NCBI RefSeq assembly: GCF_936933875.1
Contig: NZ_CAKZIK010000003.1
Coordinates: forward strand, 1-18,837
Length of the DNA: 18,837 bases
From: an uncultured Chryseobacterium sp.
GTDB lineage: Bacteria; Bacteroidota; Bacteroidia; Flavobacteriales; Weeksellaceae
Reading direction: 5' to 3'
Below the pieces are notes generated by a model. That model was not told the origin of the DNA and ran no database searches. It saw nothing but the letters and a program-made list of their open reading frames with translations. The position numbers and the translations under genes were made by a program. Positions 1 through 7,768 of the stretch are shown piece by piece; position 1 is the first letter of the stretch; each line of letters starts with the position of its first letter.

Positions 1-456
1 TCGTTAAATTCAGGTCAGAGAATTAAAAATCAAGCACGACAATTTTTTTCACGCAAGAAATCGCAAAGATTTTCAGAATTTTATTCACGGATTTTGGAAA
101 AGTATTCACGCAGAATTTATTCACGCCGTTAAGCGCAAATTTGTAAAGGTCAAGCATAATTTTTGATACTCAAATCCGTAAGTTTTTCGTAAAAATTTTT
201 TTTCAGGATTTAGGAAGATCAGCGCAAAAAATTTCAGATTTTATTCAGTTTTAGAAAGTTAAATTCAGGTCAAAATTTTGATTTTTCAGACCGAGATTTC
301 TTTTTGATACCGCGCTTCTAATATTGCGCACAACACCCAAATATACGCAACTTCCATCAAACTTCAAAATTATTTAAAGTGTTGATATTTAGTTGTTAAC
401 TTGATTGTAACCGCTTACAATTGTGACGTATTTTAAATATCCACTATTGGGAAATT
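1..456. repeat. Non-coding stretch with decayed intergenic repeats
   Basis: No convincing reading frame lies here. The DNA is A/T-rich and built from imperfect repeated words. An exact 15-bp direct repeat (GTTAAATTCAGGTCA) occurs at 3-17 and 258-272. TTCACGC or TTCACGG occurs at 48, 84, 105 and 120, mixed with CGCAAAG/GCGCAAA words. A fragment at 355-365 (CATCAAACTTC) matches 11591-11601 exactly in the same orientation. A perfect 7-bp inverted repeat, ATTGTAA/TTACAAT with a CCGC loop, lies at 404-421, downstream of the hydrolase gene. The repeats are seen directly; calling them remnants of dispersed intergenic repeats is inference. Confidence 0.55.
404..421. repeat. Perfect inverted repeat downstream of the SGNH hydrolase
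   Basis: ATTGTAA and TTACAAT flank the 4-nt loop CCGC. It lies about 35 bp beyond the stop codon of the minus-strand hydrolase. There is no T-tract on that strand, so it is not a classical intrinsic terminator. It may be an RNA 3' hairpin or a protein site. Confidence 0.45.
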
Positions 457-1110
457 TTACTTCAGATACGGCTCCATTTCTTTTTTCCAAAGTTGGTAAC
501 CTTCGGGTTTCATGTGCAGCATATCTTCCAGAAAAAGGTCTTTGCGGATTTTTCCGTTGCTGTCGTTCATGGCTTTGGTAATGTCGATGTATTCTGCATT
601 GGGCTCTTTGTCCATAAATTTTTTAATCAGCGCATTGGTAGCGACGAATTTCGGCCACAAATGTTCGCGGCTTGGTGAAAGTTTAATGGAAACATAATCC
701 ACCGGAATGTTCGGATAATACTTTCGTATTTCAGCATAGAAATGTTTGTAGCGGTTAAAAACCTGTCGTGGTTTCAGTTTTTCGTTGCCGGCAAAATCGT
801 TTTCACCACAGTAAATCACGATTTGTTTCGGTTGATAAGGCTTCAGTAATTCATCCGAATAAAAATTCAAATCAAATAAACTCGAACCCCCAAATCCACG
901 GTTAATAATGGTTTTATCGGGGAAATAATCTCCCACATCTTTCCACATCGTAAAAGATGAACTTCCGACAAAAAGGATCGCATTTTTGGGAGGAGGATTT
1001 TCTTTGTTTAAGGTTTTAAAGTTTTCAATATCCTTCCAGAACGCCGGTTTTTCCTGCGCAACGATGAGGGTGGAAACCAGTATATAGAGTAAGAAAAGAA
1101 GTTTTTTCAT
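457..1110 (-). CDS. Secreted SGNH/GDSL-family hydrolase
   Basis: A 217-residue protein with a signal peptide (lysines at 2-3, hydrophobic 4-17, likely cleavage near A18/Q19), so it is exported to the periplasm or beyond. The SGNH fold blocks are all visible: block I FVGSSSF around 47-53, with Ser51 the likely nucleophile; block II glycine in NRGFGG (70-75); block III GEND with Asn104; and block V DMLH with Asp196 and His199. This family hydrolyses esters, often acetyl or acyl groups on carbohydrates or lipids; the substrate here cannot be read from sequence. The gene is monocistronic and divergent from ppc, with 130 bp between the starts. A near-consensus -7 box (TAACTTTA, minus strand) lies at 1126-1133. 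Length is normal for single-domain members of the family. Family confidence is high, substrate unknown. Confidence 0.9.
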   Translation of the reverse strand: MKKLLFLLYILVSTLIVAQEKPAFWKDIENFKTLNKENPPPKNAILFVGSSSFTMWKDVGDYFPDKTIINRGFGGSSLFDLNFYSDELLKPYQPKQIVIYCGENDFAGNEKLKPRQVFNRYKHFYAEIRKYYPNIPVDYVSIKLSPSREHLWPKFVATNALIKKFMDKEPNAEYIDITKAMNDSNGKIRKDLFLEDMLHMKPEGYQLWKKEMEPYLK

Positions 1111-1228
1111 TGTAAAGTATTTTCATAAAGTTAATAAAAAACTTTTAAAGCTTCTGTATTAAATCTGTTTTGAAAACTTAAAGACAAAATTTAAATTAAA
1201 AAACTCTTTAAAGCATGATTATTTCCAC

Positions 1229-1236
1229 TAATTTTG
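1229..1236 (+). promoter_or_regulatory. -7 promoter element of ppc
   Basis: TAATTTTG matches the Bacteroidetes -7 consensus TAnnTTTG exactly. It ends 4 nt before the ppc ATG at 1241, so the transcript would start at or just next to the start codon. The -33 region is weak (a TTTA near 1207-1210). Confidence 0.6.
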
Positions 1237-1240
1237 TTAG

Positions 1241-3784
1241 ATGCTAAACACACAGATTACCGAAAAATTCAGGCAGATTGTAGAGAATAAATTTCAGATT
1301 TATAACTCGCTGTTTATGAGTTTGCCTTATGATAAAATGACGAATATCGGGATGCTGCTTCCGTTTTTGTACGAGGAAAGCAGAGACGGCTACGAAGCCG
1401 GAAAAAGTCCCGAAGAAATTGTTGAGGAATTTTTTCAGAAACATACCGAACTTCAGAACGAAGAACAGAAAACCGAACTTTTGTTTAAAATCATCCAGTA
1501 CATCGAAAGGCAGGTCGTGCTTTTCGACAGTATTGAAGATGCAGCTTTCCAAAGTCTGCACACCGAAAACGATGCAGGAACTGTGATGCAGCTTCACGAA
1601 AGAAGTTTACAGGAACACAAACTGGAAGCGGTGCGCAAAAAAATGGAGGATTTCGCCATTAAAATTGTATTTACAGCGCACCCAACGCAGTTTTACCCGA
1701 GTGCGGTACAAAGAATTCTGCACGATTTGCGTTCGGCGATTATGGAAGATTCGGTTACCAATATCGATATGCTTTTGCAGCAGTTGGGTAAAACGCCTTT
1801 TTTGAACAAGGAACGACCAACGCCGCTCGATGAAGCGATGAGCATTATGTATTATCTGCGTTATGTGTATTACGAAACCATTGGTGAGCTCTACAAAAAA
1901 ATAAAATCGGCTTTCGGAACGCAAAATTTTGCACCGCATCAGGATATTATTCAGCTAGGATTTTGGCCGGGAGGAGACCGTGATGGAAATCCGTTTGTTA
2001 CTGCCGAAACTACGGTTCAGGTTGCGGATGAACTTCGTTCCACCATTCTGAAATGTTATTATGGACATCTGAAAAATTTGCGACGAAGACTTAGTTTTCG
2101 CGGTGTTTCCAAAATTTTGGAAGATTTGAGTCATCGTTTGTATGATTCTATTTTCACGAAAGAAAATCAAATCTGTTCTGAAGAAATTTTGGAACGACTT
2201 CATGAAGCCCGAAAAATTCTCGTAGAAGAACACAACGGACTATTCCTCGATTTATTGGATGATTACATCGACCGCGTGAAAATTTTCGGAACTCATTTCG
2301 CAACGCTGGATGTTCGACAGGACAGCCGTATTCATCAAAAAGTAATGGACGAAATTATTTCTAAAAAATCAGGGAAAAATGCCCAAGATTTAAGTGCTGA
2401 TGAAAAACTGAAATGGCTTCTGGAAACCGATGTTGTTGTAAGTCCTGATGAATTTGAAGACATCACCAAAGATACTTTGCAGACGGTTTTGAACATCCGA
2501 GAAATTCAGAAAAAGAACGGCGAACGCGGAATGAACCGTTACATTATTTCCAATTCGGATGAAATAAAAGATGTGCTGAATGTTTTTGCGTTGTTTAAAC
2601 TGTGCGGTTATCAGGAAGATGAAATCAACATCGATATTGTTCCACTTTTCGAAACGATGGAAGGTCTTGACAATGCTGAAAATGTAATGCAGCAATTGTA
2701 CGATTTGCCGGTGTACAGAAAACATTTGGAAAGGAGAGGAAACAATCAGACGATTATGCTCGGATTTTCAGACGGAACAAAAGACGGCGGTTACCTGAAA
2801 GCCAACTGGGAAATTTACGAAACCAAGGAACAGCTCACCAAAGTTTCGGAAAATAACGGAATTAAAGTCATTTTCTTCGACGGTAGAGGTGGACCTCCTG
2901 CAAGAGGTGGCGGAAAAACCCACGATTTCTATGCTTCACAGGGAAAAACCATCGCTAATAATAAAATTGAATTAACGATTCAAGGTCAAACGATTACGAG
3001 TGTTTTCGGAAATAAAGACCAGGCGAAATACAATTTTGAACAACTTCTGACTGCCGGAATTGAAAACGACGTTTTTCAAAACAATAAAAAAGATTTAACG
3101 GAAAAAGAACGTCATTTAATTGAAGAATTAGCGGAGATTTCTTTCCAAAAATATTCAGATTTAAAGGCACATCCGATGTTCGTTCCATACCTACAGGAAA
3201 TGAGTACGCTGGAATATTACGGAAGAACCAATATCGGAAGCCGTCCTAGCAAACGTGGCACCGGAAACCAACTGAAATTTGAAGATTTGCGAGCGATTCC
3301 TTTTGTTGGTTCGTGGTCTCAATTAAAACAGAATGTTCCCGGATTTTTCGGATTTGGTTTTGCTTTAAATGAACTGAAAAAAGCCGGTCGTTTCGACGAG
3401 GTGAAGGAACTTTACAAAGGTTCGGATTTCTTTAAAACTCTGGTTTTGAACTCTATGATGAGCATGAACAAATCGTATTTTCCGCTTACTTATTATATGA
3501 AACAAAACCCGAAGTTTGGCGCTTTCTGGAATATTTTGTTTGATGAATTCAACCTGTCAAAAGAAATGATGTTGGAACTTACCGGATTTACGATGCTTCA
3601 GCAGGAAGAGCCGCTTTCAAGAAAATCAGTTAAAATCCGCGAGAAAATTGTGCTGCCGTTGTTGAGTATCCAGCAATATGCTTTAATGAAAATTCAGAAA
3701 GGAGAAGGTAACCGCGAGAGTTATGAAAAACTCGTGATGCGTTCGCTGTTCGGAAATATTAATGCGAGTAGAAATTCAGCATAA
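1241..3784 (+). CDS. ppc: Phosphoenolpyruvate carboxylase
   Basis: Cytoplasmic enzyme that carboxylates PEP with bicarbonate to oxaloacetate, refilling the TCA cycle. It has 847 residues, slightly shorter than E. coli Ppc (883). The catalytic histidine block TAHPTQ (His147, equivalent to E. coli His138) and GGDRDGNP (244-251) are intact, as is the SDGTKDGGY block near 506-514. The glycine-rich loop reads FDGRGGPPARGGG (546-558), so E. coli His579 is Asp547 here, as I recall for Bacteroidetes-type enzymes. Arg555 and the third-last residue Asn845 align with E. coli Arg587 and Asn881, which bind the inhibitor aspartate, so feedback inhibition is plausible. The start is set by homology to the family N-terminus and by the -7 box 4 nt upstream. 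It is monocistronic and ends at a strong hairpin terminator. Confidence 0.97.
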   Translation: MLNTQITEKFRQIVENKFQIYNSLFMSLPYDKMTNIGMLLPFLYEESRDGYEAGKSPEEIVEEFFQKHTELQNEEQKTELLFKIIQYIERQVVLFDSIEDAAFQSLHTENDAGTVMQLHERSLQEHKLEAVRKKMEDFAIKIVFTAHPTQFYPSAVQRILHDLRSAIMEDSVTNIDMLLQQLGKTPFLNKERPTPLDEAMSIMYYLRYVYYETIGELYKKIKSAFGTQNFAPHQDIIQLGFWPGGDRDGNPFVTAETTVQVADELRSTILKCYYGHLKNLRRRLSFRGVSKILEDLSHRLYDSIFTKENQICSEEILERLHEARKILVEEHNGLFLDLLDDYIDRVKIFGTHFATLDVRQDSRIHQKVMDEIISKKSGKNAQDLSADEKLKWLLETDVVVSPDEFEDITKDTLQTVLNIREIQKKNGERGMNRYIISNSDEIKDVLNVFALFKLCGYQEDEINIDIVPLFETMEGLDNAENVMQQLYDLPVYRKHLERRGNNQTIMLGFSDGTKDGGYLKANWEIYETKEQLTKVSENNGIKVIFFDGRGGPPARGGGKTHDFYASQGKTIANNKIELTIQGQTITSVFGNKDQAKYNFEQLLTAGIENDVFQNNKKDLTEKERHLIEELAEISFQKYSDLKAHPMFVPYLQEMSTLEYYGRTNIGSRPSKRGTGNQLKFEDLRAIPFVGSWSQLKQNVPGFFGFGFALNELKKAGRFDEVKELYKGSDFFKTLVLNSMMSMNKSYFPLTYYMKQNPKFGAFWNILFDEFNLSKEMMLELTGFTMLQQEEPLSRKSVKIREKIVLPLLSIQQYALMKIQKGEGNRESYEKLVMRSLFGNINASRNSA

Positions 3785-3811
3785 AAAAAGCCTTCAATAC
3801 GAAGGCTTTTT
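3785..3811. terminator. Two-way terminator between ppc and the S8 protease
   Basis: An 11-bp stem (five A plus GCCTTC at 3785-3795, GAAGGC plus five T at 3801-3811) with loop AATAC. Flanking A- and T-tracts let it work for both convergent genes. It starts directly after the ppc stop codon. Confidence 0.9.
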
Positions 3812-3813
3812 AT

Positions 3814-5427
3814 TTATTGTTTGATGATTTTTTCAATATAATTATTCTTGTCCGTTTTCACTTTCAGGAAATAAACGCCTTTCGAAATTCCATTGATTGT
3901 ATTTTGCTTTTCAGCCTTCAAAGTCTGAACTTTTCTTCCTAAACTATCATACAGTTCTACGCTTTCAATTTTTTCCGAAGTCTGAATATTAATTTGATTC
4001 GATACCGGATTCGGATAAATCTTTAGATTTTTTTGTATTGAATTTTCTTTCGTTGCTAAAACAAGTGAGTTATAAGCGCTGTAGAAATTCAGAATTCCAT
4101 AACCTTGTTGCGCATCTGTATTGGGATAAAGTGAAGCAGTTTCTCTAAGTTTGTTTTTAACAGATTCACTGCTAACAGAACTTGCCAAGGCCTGAATTAA
4201 ACAGGCAGCTCCACCTGCAGCAACCGGCGTTGCAAGAGAAGTTCCGCTTCCGGAAGTTGTGGTGTTGTTGTAAACTGTTGCGGTTCCGGTTCCAAGTGCG
4301 CTTCCGTCCGGCTTTACCACACCAGCTGCATTCGGACCAAAAGAAGAAAAAGAAGAACTTGTTCCCGTGGAAGTTACAGCGCCTATGCTGAAAACTTTTG
4401 CGTTATCAGCCGGAGTTAACAAATATTGCCAGGATATTTGTGCTTCGTTTCCATTGGCTGCGAAAACCAAAATTCCTTTTTCTGCGGCAATTTGTGCACC
4501 TCGTGCAACAAAAGAACGGGTTCCGGTCATATCTCCATAAATATAATTGTAACGTGCATCATCAAAAGCATCGCCGTAACCTAAAGATGCCGAAATAATG
4601 TCAACGCCATTTCTGTCCGCAGCCTCTGCAGCCTGAATCCAGTACAGTTCCTCCTCGGGAATTTCAGTAGGACCAGATTCTGTTACATACAGATAAAAAT
4701 CTGCGTCTGGTGCAGAACCTACAAAACTTCCGTCAATATAACCGCCAATAATTCCCAAACAAACAGCACCATGTGAATTGAAAGCAGTGTTGTATAAATC
4801 CGAGTTTTTATTGATATAGTTATAACCGCCTTTAATGTGTCCGTTATCCCGCATTCTTGCATAAGCAGAACCTGTATCTACAGTAGGGAAACCGGTGTCC
4901 AAAACTGCAATTGTAACTCCAGTTCCTGTAAATCCGTTCACATGAAGAGGACGAATATTCACCTGGTCAATCTGTGTTGCACCGGTTCCGTAATTAAAAC
5001 CTGCTTTTACAGTTGAAGAAGTTTTTTCAACGTCAAATTTATTTTTTTTTGTTTCGGAAGTAGGCTGTTTTCTGGCTTTTACGAAACTTTCAACATTCTG
5101 AACATAAGGTTGTGAAGCCAGTTCAGCGATTTGTGCGGTTGTAGCATTTACCGCAACACCATTGAGCCATTTTGAAGTATCGGTAACAGTAAATCCTAAA
5201 TTTCTAATGTTTTGAATGTAACTTGCCTCAATTGGAGCGTCCTGGTCATTCAAAGGAATTCCCTGTGAAGTTCTTCTGTTAATCGATTTTTGAGACAATT
5301 CCGTTGTTGGATTTGCATAGAAAGCGGCTTTGTTCGGCTTGTCTTTAAAGAAAACAAAAACAAGTTCAGTTTGAGCCGAATAAATTACAGAAGCCGTTAA
5401 AAAACAGTAGAATAGAATTTTTTTCAT
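3814..5427 (-). CDS. Secreted S8 (subtilisin-like) serine protease with T9SS type A sorting domain
   Basis: A 537-residue protein. Residues 1-18 are a signal peptide (MKKILFYCF..., cleavage near SAQ). Residues 20 to about 120 look like an inhibitor I9-type propeptide. The peptidase domain covers about 150-455, with the catalytic triad visible: Asp177 in VLDTGF, His219 in NSHG and Ser397 in GTSLATP. Asn327 in GNE is the oxyanion residue. The last ~75 residues (from about 465, with the YPNP motif at 471-474) are a type A type IX secretion C-terminal domain, ending in the usual KGVYFLKV and a basic tail. It is therefore exported by Sec and then T9SS to the cell surface or medium, where it degrades proteins; the natural substrate is unknown. 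It converges with ppc and is divergent from the sugar aminotransferase gene. Its promoter is at 5442-5449. Confidence 0.95.
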   Translation of the reverse strand: MKKILFYCFLTASVIYSAQTELVFVFFKDKPNKAAFYANPTTELSQKSINRRTSQGIPLNDQDAPIEASYIQNIRNLGFTVTDTSKWLNGVAVNATTAQIAELASQPYVQNVESFVKARKQPTSETKKNKFDVEKTSSTVKAGFNYGTGATQIDQVNIRPLHVNGFTGTGVTIAVLDTGFPTVDTGSAYARMRDNGHIKGGYNYINKNSDLYNTAFNSHGAVCLGIIGGYIDGSFVGSAPDADFYLYVTESGPTEIPEEELYWIQAAEAADRNGVDIISASLGYGDAFDDARYNYIYGDMTGTRSFVARGAQIAAEKGILVFAANGNEAQISWQYLLTPADNAKVFSIGAVTSTGTSSSFSSFGPNAAGVVKPDGSALGTGTATVYNNTTTSGSGTSLATPVAAGGAACLIQALASSVSSESVKNKLRETASLYPNTDAQQGYGILNFYSAYNSLVLATKENSIQKNLKIYPNPVSNQINIQTSEKIESVELYDSLGRKVQTLKAEKQNTINGISKGVYFLKVKTDKNNYIEKIIKQ

Positions 5428-5441
5428 TCCGGGAATTTTAT

Positions 5442-5468
5442 CAAAGATATTATTATTTTAAAAACCAA
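5442..5468 (-). promoter_or_regulatory. Promoter of the S8 protease gene
   Basis: On the minus strand TATCTTTG (5449-5442) matches TAnnTTTG exactly and ends 14 nt before the ATG. TTG at 5468-5466 lies 16 bp further upstream and could be the -33 element, at slightly short spacing. Confidence 0.6.
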
Positions 5469-5497
5469 TTCCCAAAATTTTCAGCTGCGGATAAAAA

Positions 5498-5513
5498 TCT
5501 GTATTTTTACAGA
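5498..5513 (+). promoter_or_regulatory. Aminotransferase promoter overlapped by a palindrome
   Basis: TATTTTTA at 5502-5509 matches 7 of 8 consensus positions of the -7 element (only the final G differs) and lies 17 nt before the ATG. It sits entirely inside a perfect inverted repeat, TCTGTA/TACAGA with a TTTT loop, at 5498-5513. That geometry would suit a repressor operator. The promoter is a motif match; the operator is inference. Confidence 0.4.
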
Positions 5514-5526
5514 AATATACTTTTTT

Positions 5527-6654
5527 ATGAAGAAAATTCAGATGGTTGACCTTCAAAGTCAGTACTACAAAATAAAAGCAGATGTTGATAATGCAGTGTT
5601 GAACGTGATGGATTCTGCCGCGTTTATCAATGGACCGGAAGTGAAATCTTTTCAGACAGAATTGGAACAGTACCTTGATGTAAAACACGTTATTCCATGT
5701 GCCAACGGAACGGACGCGCTTCAGATTGCTTTGATGGCACTGGATTTAAAGGAAGGCGATGAAGTTATTACTGCGGATTTTACTTTTGCTGCGACAGTAG
5801 AAGTCATTCATCTCTTGAAACTGAAATCTGTTTTGGTAGATGTGGATTACGATACTTTCACAATTGATATTGAAAAACTGAAAGCGGCCATTACACCGAA
5901 AACAAAAGCCATCATTCCGGTTCACCTTTTCGGGCAGTGTGCGAATATGGAAGAAGTTTTGAAAGTTGCTCAAGAGCACAATCTTTACGTCATTGAAGAC
6001 AACGCGCAAGCAATTGGCGCAGATTTCAAATTTTCGGACGGAACAACGAAAAAATCCGGAACCATGGGAACGATGGGAACAACGTCTTTCTTCCCTTCAA
6101 AAAATTTAGGATGTTATGGTGATGGTGGTGCTATTTTTACCAATGATGATAATTTGGCTTATAAACTTCGCGGAATTGCAAACCACGGTATGTACGAAAG
6201 ATATTACCATGATGAAGTAGGAGTGAACTCGCGTTTGGACAGCATTCAGGCTGCCATTTTAAGAAAAAAACTTCCAAATTTGGACAGCTACAACGAAGCC
6301 AGACGAAAAGCAGCAGATTATTATGATGCCGCTTTCGAAGGGAATGAAAATATTTTAAGCCCGAAAAGAGCAGAAAACTCTACGCACGTTTTTCATCAAT
6401 ATACCTTAAGAATTCTGAACGGAAAAAGAAACGAATTACAGCAGTTTTTGACAGAAAAGGAAGTTCCGGCGATGATTTATTATCCGGTAGCTTTAAGAAA
6501 GCAAAAAGCCTATTTTCAGGAAAGCAACGAAGCAGATTTTGTGAACACCGACAGACTGTTGAACGAGGTGATTTCGCTACCGATGCACACCGAACTGGAT
6601 GATGAGCAATTAAAATATATTACCGATGCGGTTTTGGAATTTATGAATTCGTAA
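5527..6654 (+). CDS. DegT/DnrJ/EryC1/StrS-family PLP sugar aminotransferase (WbpE/PorR-like)
   Basis: A 375-residue cytoplasmic PLP enzyme that transfers an amino group to a keto-sugar nucleotide. The family features are clear: CANGTDAL at 58-65 (phosphate binding), Asp158 and Gln161 in EDNAQ (contacts to the PLP ring), and the Schiff-base lysine Lys192 in FFPSKNLGCYGDGG. The GCYGDGGAIFTNDD stretch and overall layout resemble Pseudomonas WbpE, which makes UDP-2-acetamido-3-amino-glucuronate; P. gingivalis PorR, needed for A-LPS, belongs to the same family. The exact sugar is not determinable, as members differ in substrate. galE follows after 31 bp on the same strand, so the two form an operon for sugar-nucleotide synthesis. 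Length matches the family. The ATG start is preceded by a -7-like box at 5502. Confidence 0.93.
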   Translation: MKKIQMVDLQSQYYKIKADVDNAVLNVMDSAAFINGPEVKSFQTELEQYLDVKHVIPCANGTDALQIALMALDLKEGDEVITADFTFAATVEVIHLLKLKSVLVDVDYDTFTIDIEKLKAAITPKTKAIIPVHLFGQCANMEEVLKVAQEHNLYVIEDNAQAIGADFKFSDGTTKKSGTMGTMGTTSFFPSKNLGCYGDGGAIFTNDDNLAYKLRGIANHGMYERYYHDEVGVNSRLDSIQAAILRKKLPNLDSYNEARRKAADYYDAAFEGNENILSPKRAENSTHVFHQYTLRILNGKRNELQQFLTEKEVPAMIYYPVALRKQKAYFQESNEADFVNTDRLLNEVISLPMHTELDDEQLKYITDAVLEFMNS

Positions 6655-6657
6655 ACT

Positions 6658-6685
6658 ACAAATCTTAAACCTTAAACAAAAATCA
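6658..6685 (+). repeat. Degenerate 7-bp periodic sequence in the aminotransferase-galE gap
   Basis: Four 7-bp units, ACAAATC, TTAAACC, TTAAACA and AAAATCA, fill the gap from 3 nt after the aminotransferase stop to the galE ATG. The two central units differ at one base; the outer ones are weak. The A-rich end may also help translation start in a lineage without Shine-Dalgarno sites. Confidence 0.35.
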
Positions 6686-7702
6686 ATGACCATACTTGTT
6701 ACCGGCGGACTCGGCTATATTGGTTCTCACACAGTTGTGGAGCTCTTAAACAATAATTTTGAGGTAGTCATCGTGGATGATTTATCTAATTCAGAAAAGT
6801 TTATTTTAGACAATATTGAAAAAGTCGCAGGAAAAAGACCAACTTTTTATCCGTTTGATTTGAAGCGAAGAGAACTTCTGGTACAGCTTTTAGACGCCCA
6901 TAAAATTGACGGTTGTATTAATTTTGCAGCCTTCAAGGCAGTTGGCGAAAGTCAGGAAAAACCGGTGGATTATTACGAAAACAATTTGTTTTCTTTGATC
7001 AATATTTTGCAGGAATTTAAACAGAGAAACATCTCCAACTTTATTTTCAGTTCTTCCTGCACTGTTTACGGACAAGCCGATCAACAACCCATCGACGAAA
7101 ATACACCATTGAAAACCCCGGAATCTTCATACGGAAAAACCAAACAGATGGGAGAGGAAATTTTGAAAGATTTTGCAGTGGCTCATCATAAAAAAGTTAC
7201 TTTGTTGAGGTACTTCAATCCAATCGGTGCGCATCCTTCGGCTTTGTTGGGCGAACTGCCAATCGGCATTCCGAATAATTTGGTGCCCTACGTTACCCAA
7301 ACAGCATCCGGAATCCGCGAAAAACTAAGCATTTGGGGAAATGATTATCCAACCGAAGACGGAACAGCAATACGCGATTATATTTATGTGGTTGATTTGG
7401 CGAAAGCTCACGTAAAAGCATTACAAAAACTCATTGCAGATCCTTCTGAAACGATCATCGACATTTATAATCTGGGAACTGGAAAAGGTTCATCTGTTTT
7501 GGAAGTAGTTCACGCTTTTGAGAACGCAAACAACGTTGAAGTTCCTTACCAAATCTGCGACAGAAGAGCAGGAGATATCACCATCGCTTATGCAAACGCA
7601 GACAAGGCGGAAAAAGAACTCGGCTGGAAAGCAGACACTTCTTTGGAAGAAGCCTTAAGAACAACCTGGGAATGGCAGAAATATTTAGAATCCAGAGATT
7701 AA
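6686..7702 (+). CDS. galE: UDP-glucose 4-epimerase
   Basis: A 338-residue cytoplasmic short-chain dehydrogenase-type enzyme interconverting UDP-glucose and UDP-galactose (some family members also act on UDP-GlcNAc/GalNAc). The NAD-binding motif TGGLGYIG is at 6-13. Catalytic Ser124 (SSSCTVYG), Tyr149 and Lys153 (SYGKTK) fall at the same numbers as in E. coli GalE (Ser124, Tyr149, Lys153), and the length is the same (338). NPIGAHPSALLGE and the RDYIYVVDLA stretch are also typical. It is the second gene of an operon with the sugar aminotransferase, so it probably supplies sugar nucleotides for surface polysaccharide rather than only galactose breakdown. A two-way terminator follows. Function is close to certain; whether it takes N-acetylated sugars cannot be told here. 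Confidence 0.96.
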   Translation: MTILVTGGLGYIGSHTVVELLNNNFEVVIVDDLSNSEKFILDNIEKVAGKRPTFYPFDLKRRELLVQLLDAHKIDGCINFAAFKAVGESQEKPVDYYENNLFSLINILQEFKQRNISNFIFSSSCTVYGQADQQPIDENTPLKTPESSYGKTKQMGEEILKDFAVAHHKKVTLLRYFNPIGAHPSALLGELPIGIPNNLVPYVTQTASGIREKLSIWGNDYPTEDGTAIRDYIYVVDLAKAHVKALQKLIADPSETIIDIYNLGTGKGSSVLEVVHAFENANNVEVPYQICDRRAGDITIAYANADKAEKELGWKADTSLEEALRTTWEWQKYLESRD

Positions 7703-7723
7703 AATAGTGCGTTTAAAAATAAG

Positions 7724-7755
7724 AAAATCCCATTCATTTTCGAATGGGATTTTTT
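7724..7755. terminator. Two-way terminator between galE and the receptor-like gene
   Basis: A 12-bp stem (AAAATCCCATTC at 7724-7735 with GAATGGGATTTT-type pairing at 7742-7753) around the loop ATTTTC, followed by a T-run. An A-rich left side gives a T-rich tail on the opposite strand, so it serves both convergent genes. Confidence 0.9.
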
Positions 7756-7768
7756 ATTATCTAAAAGA

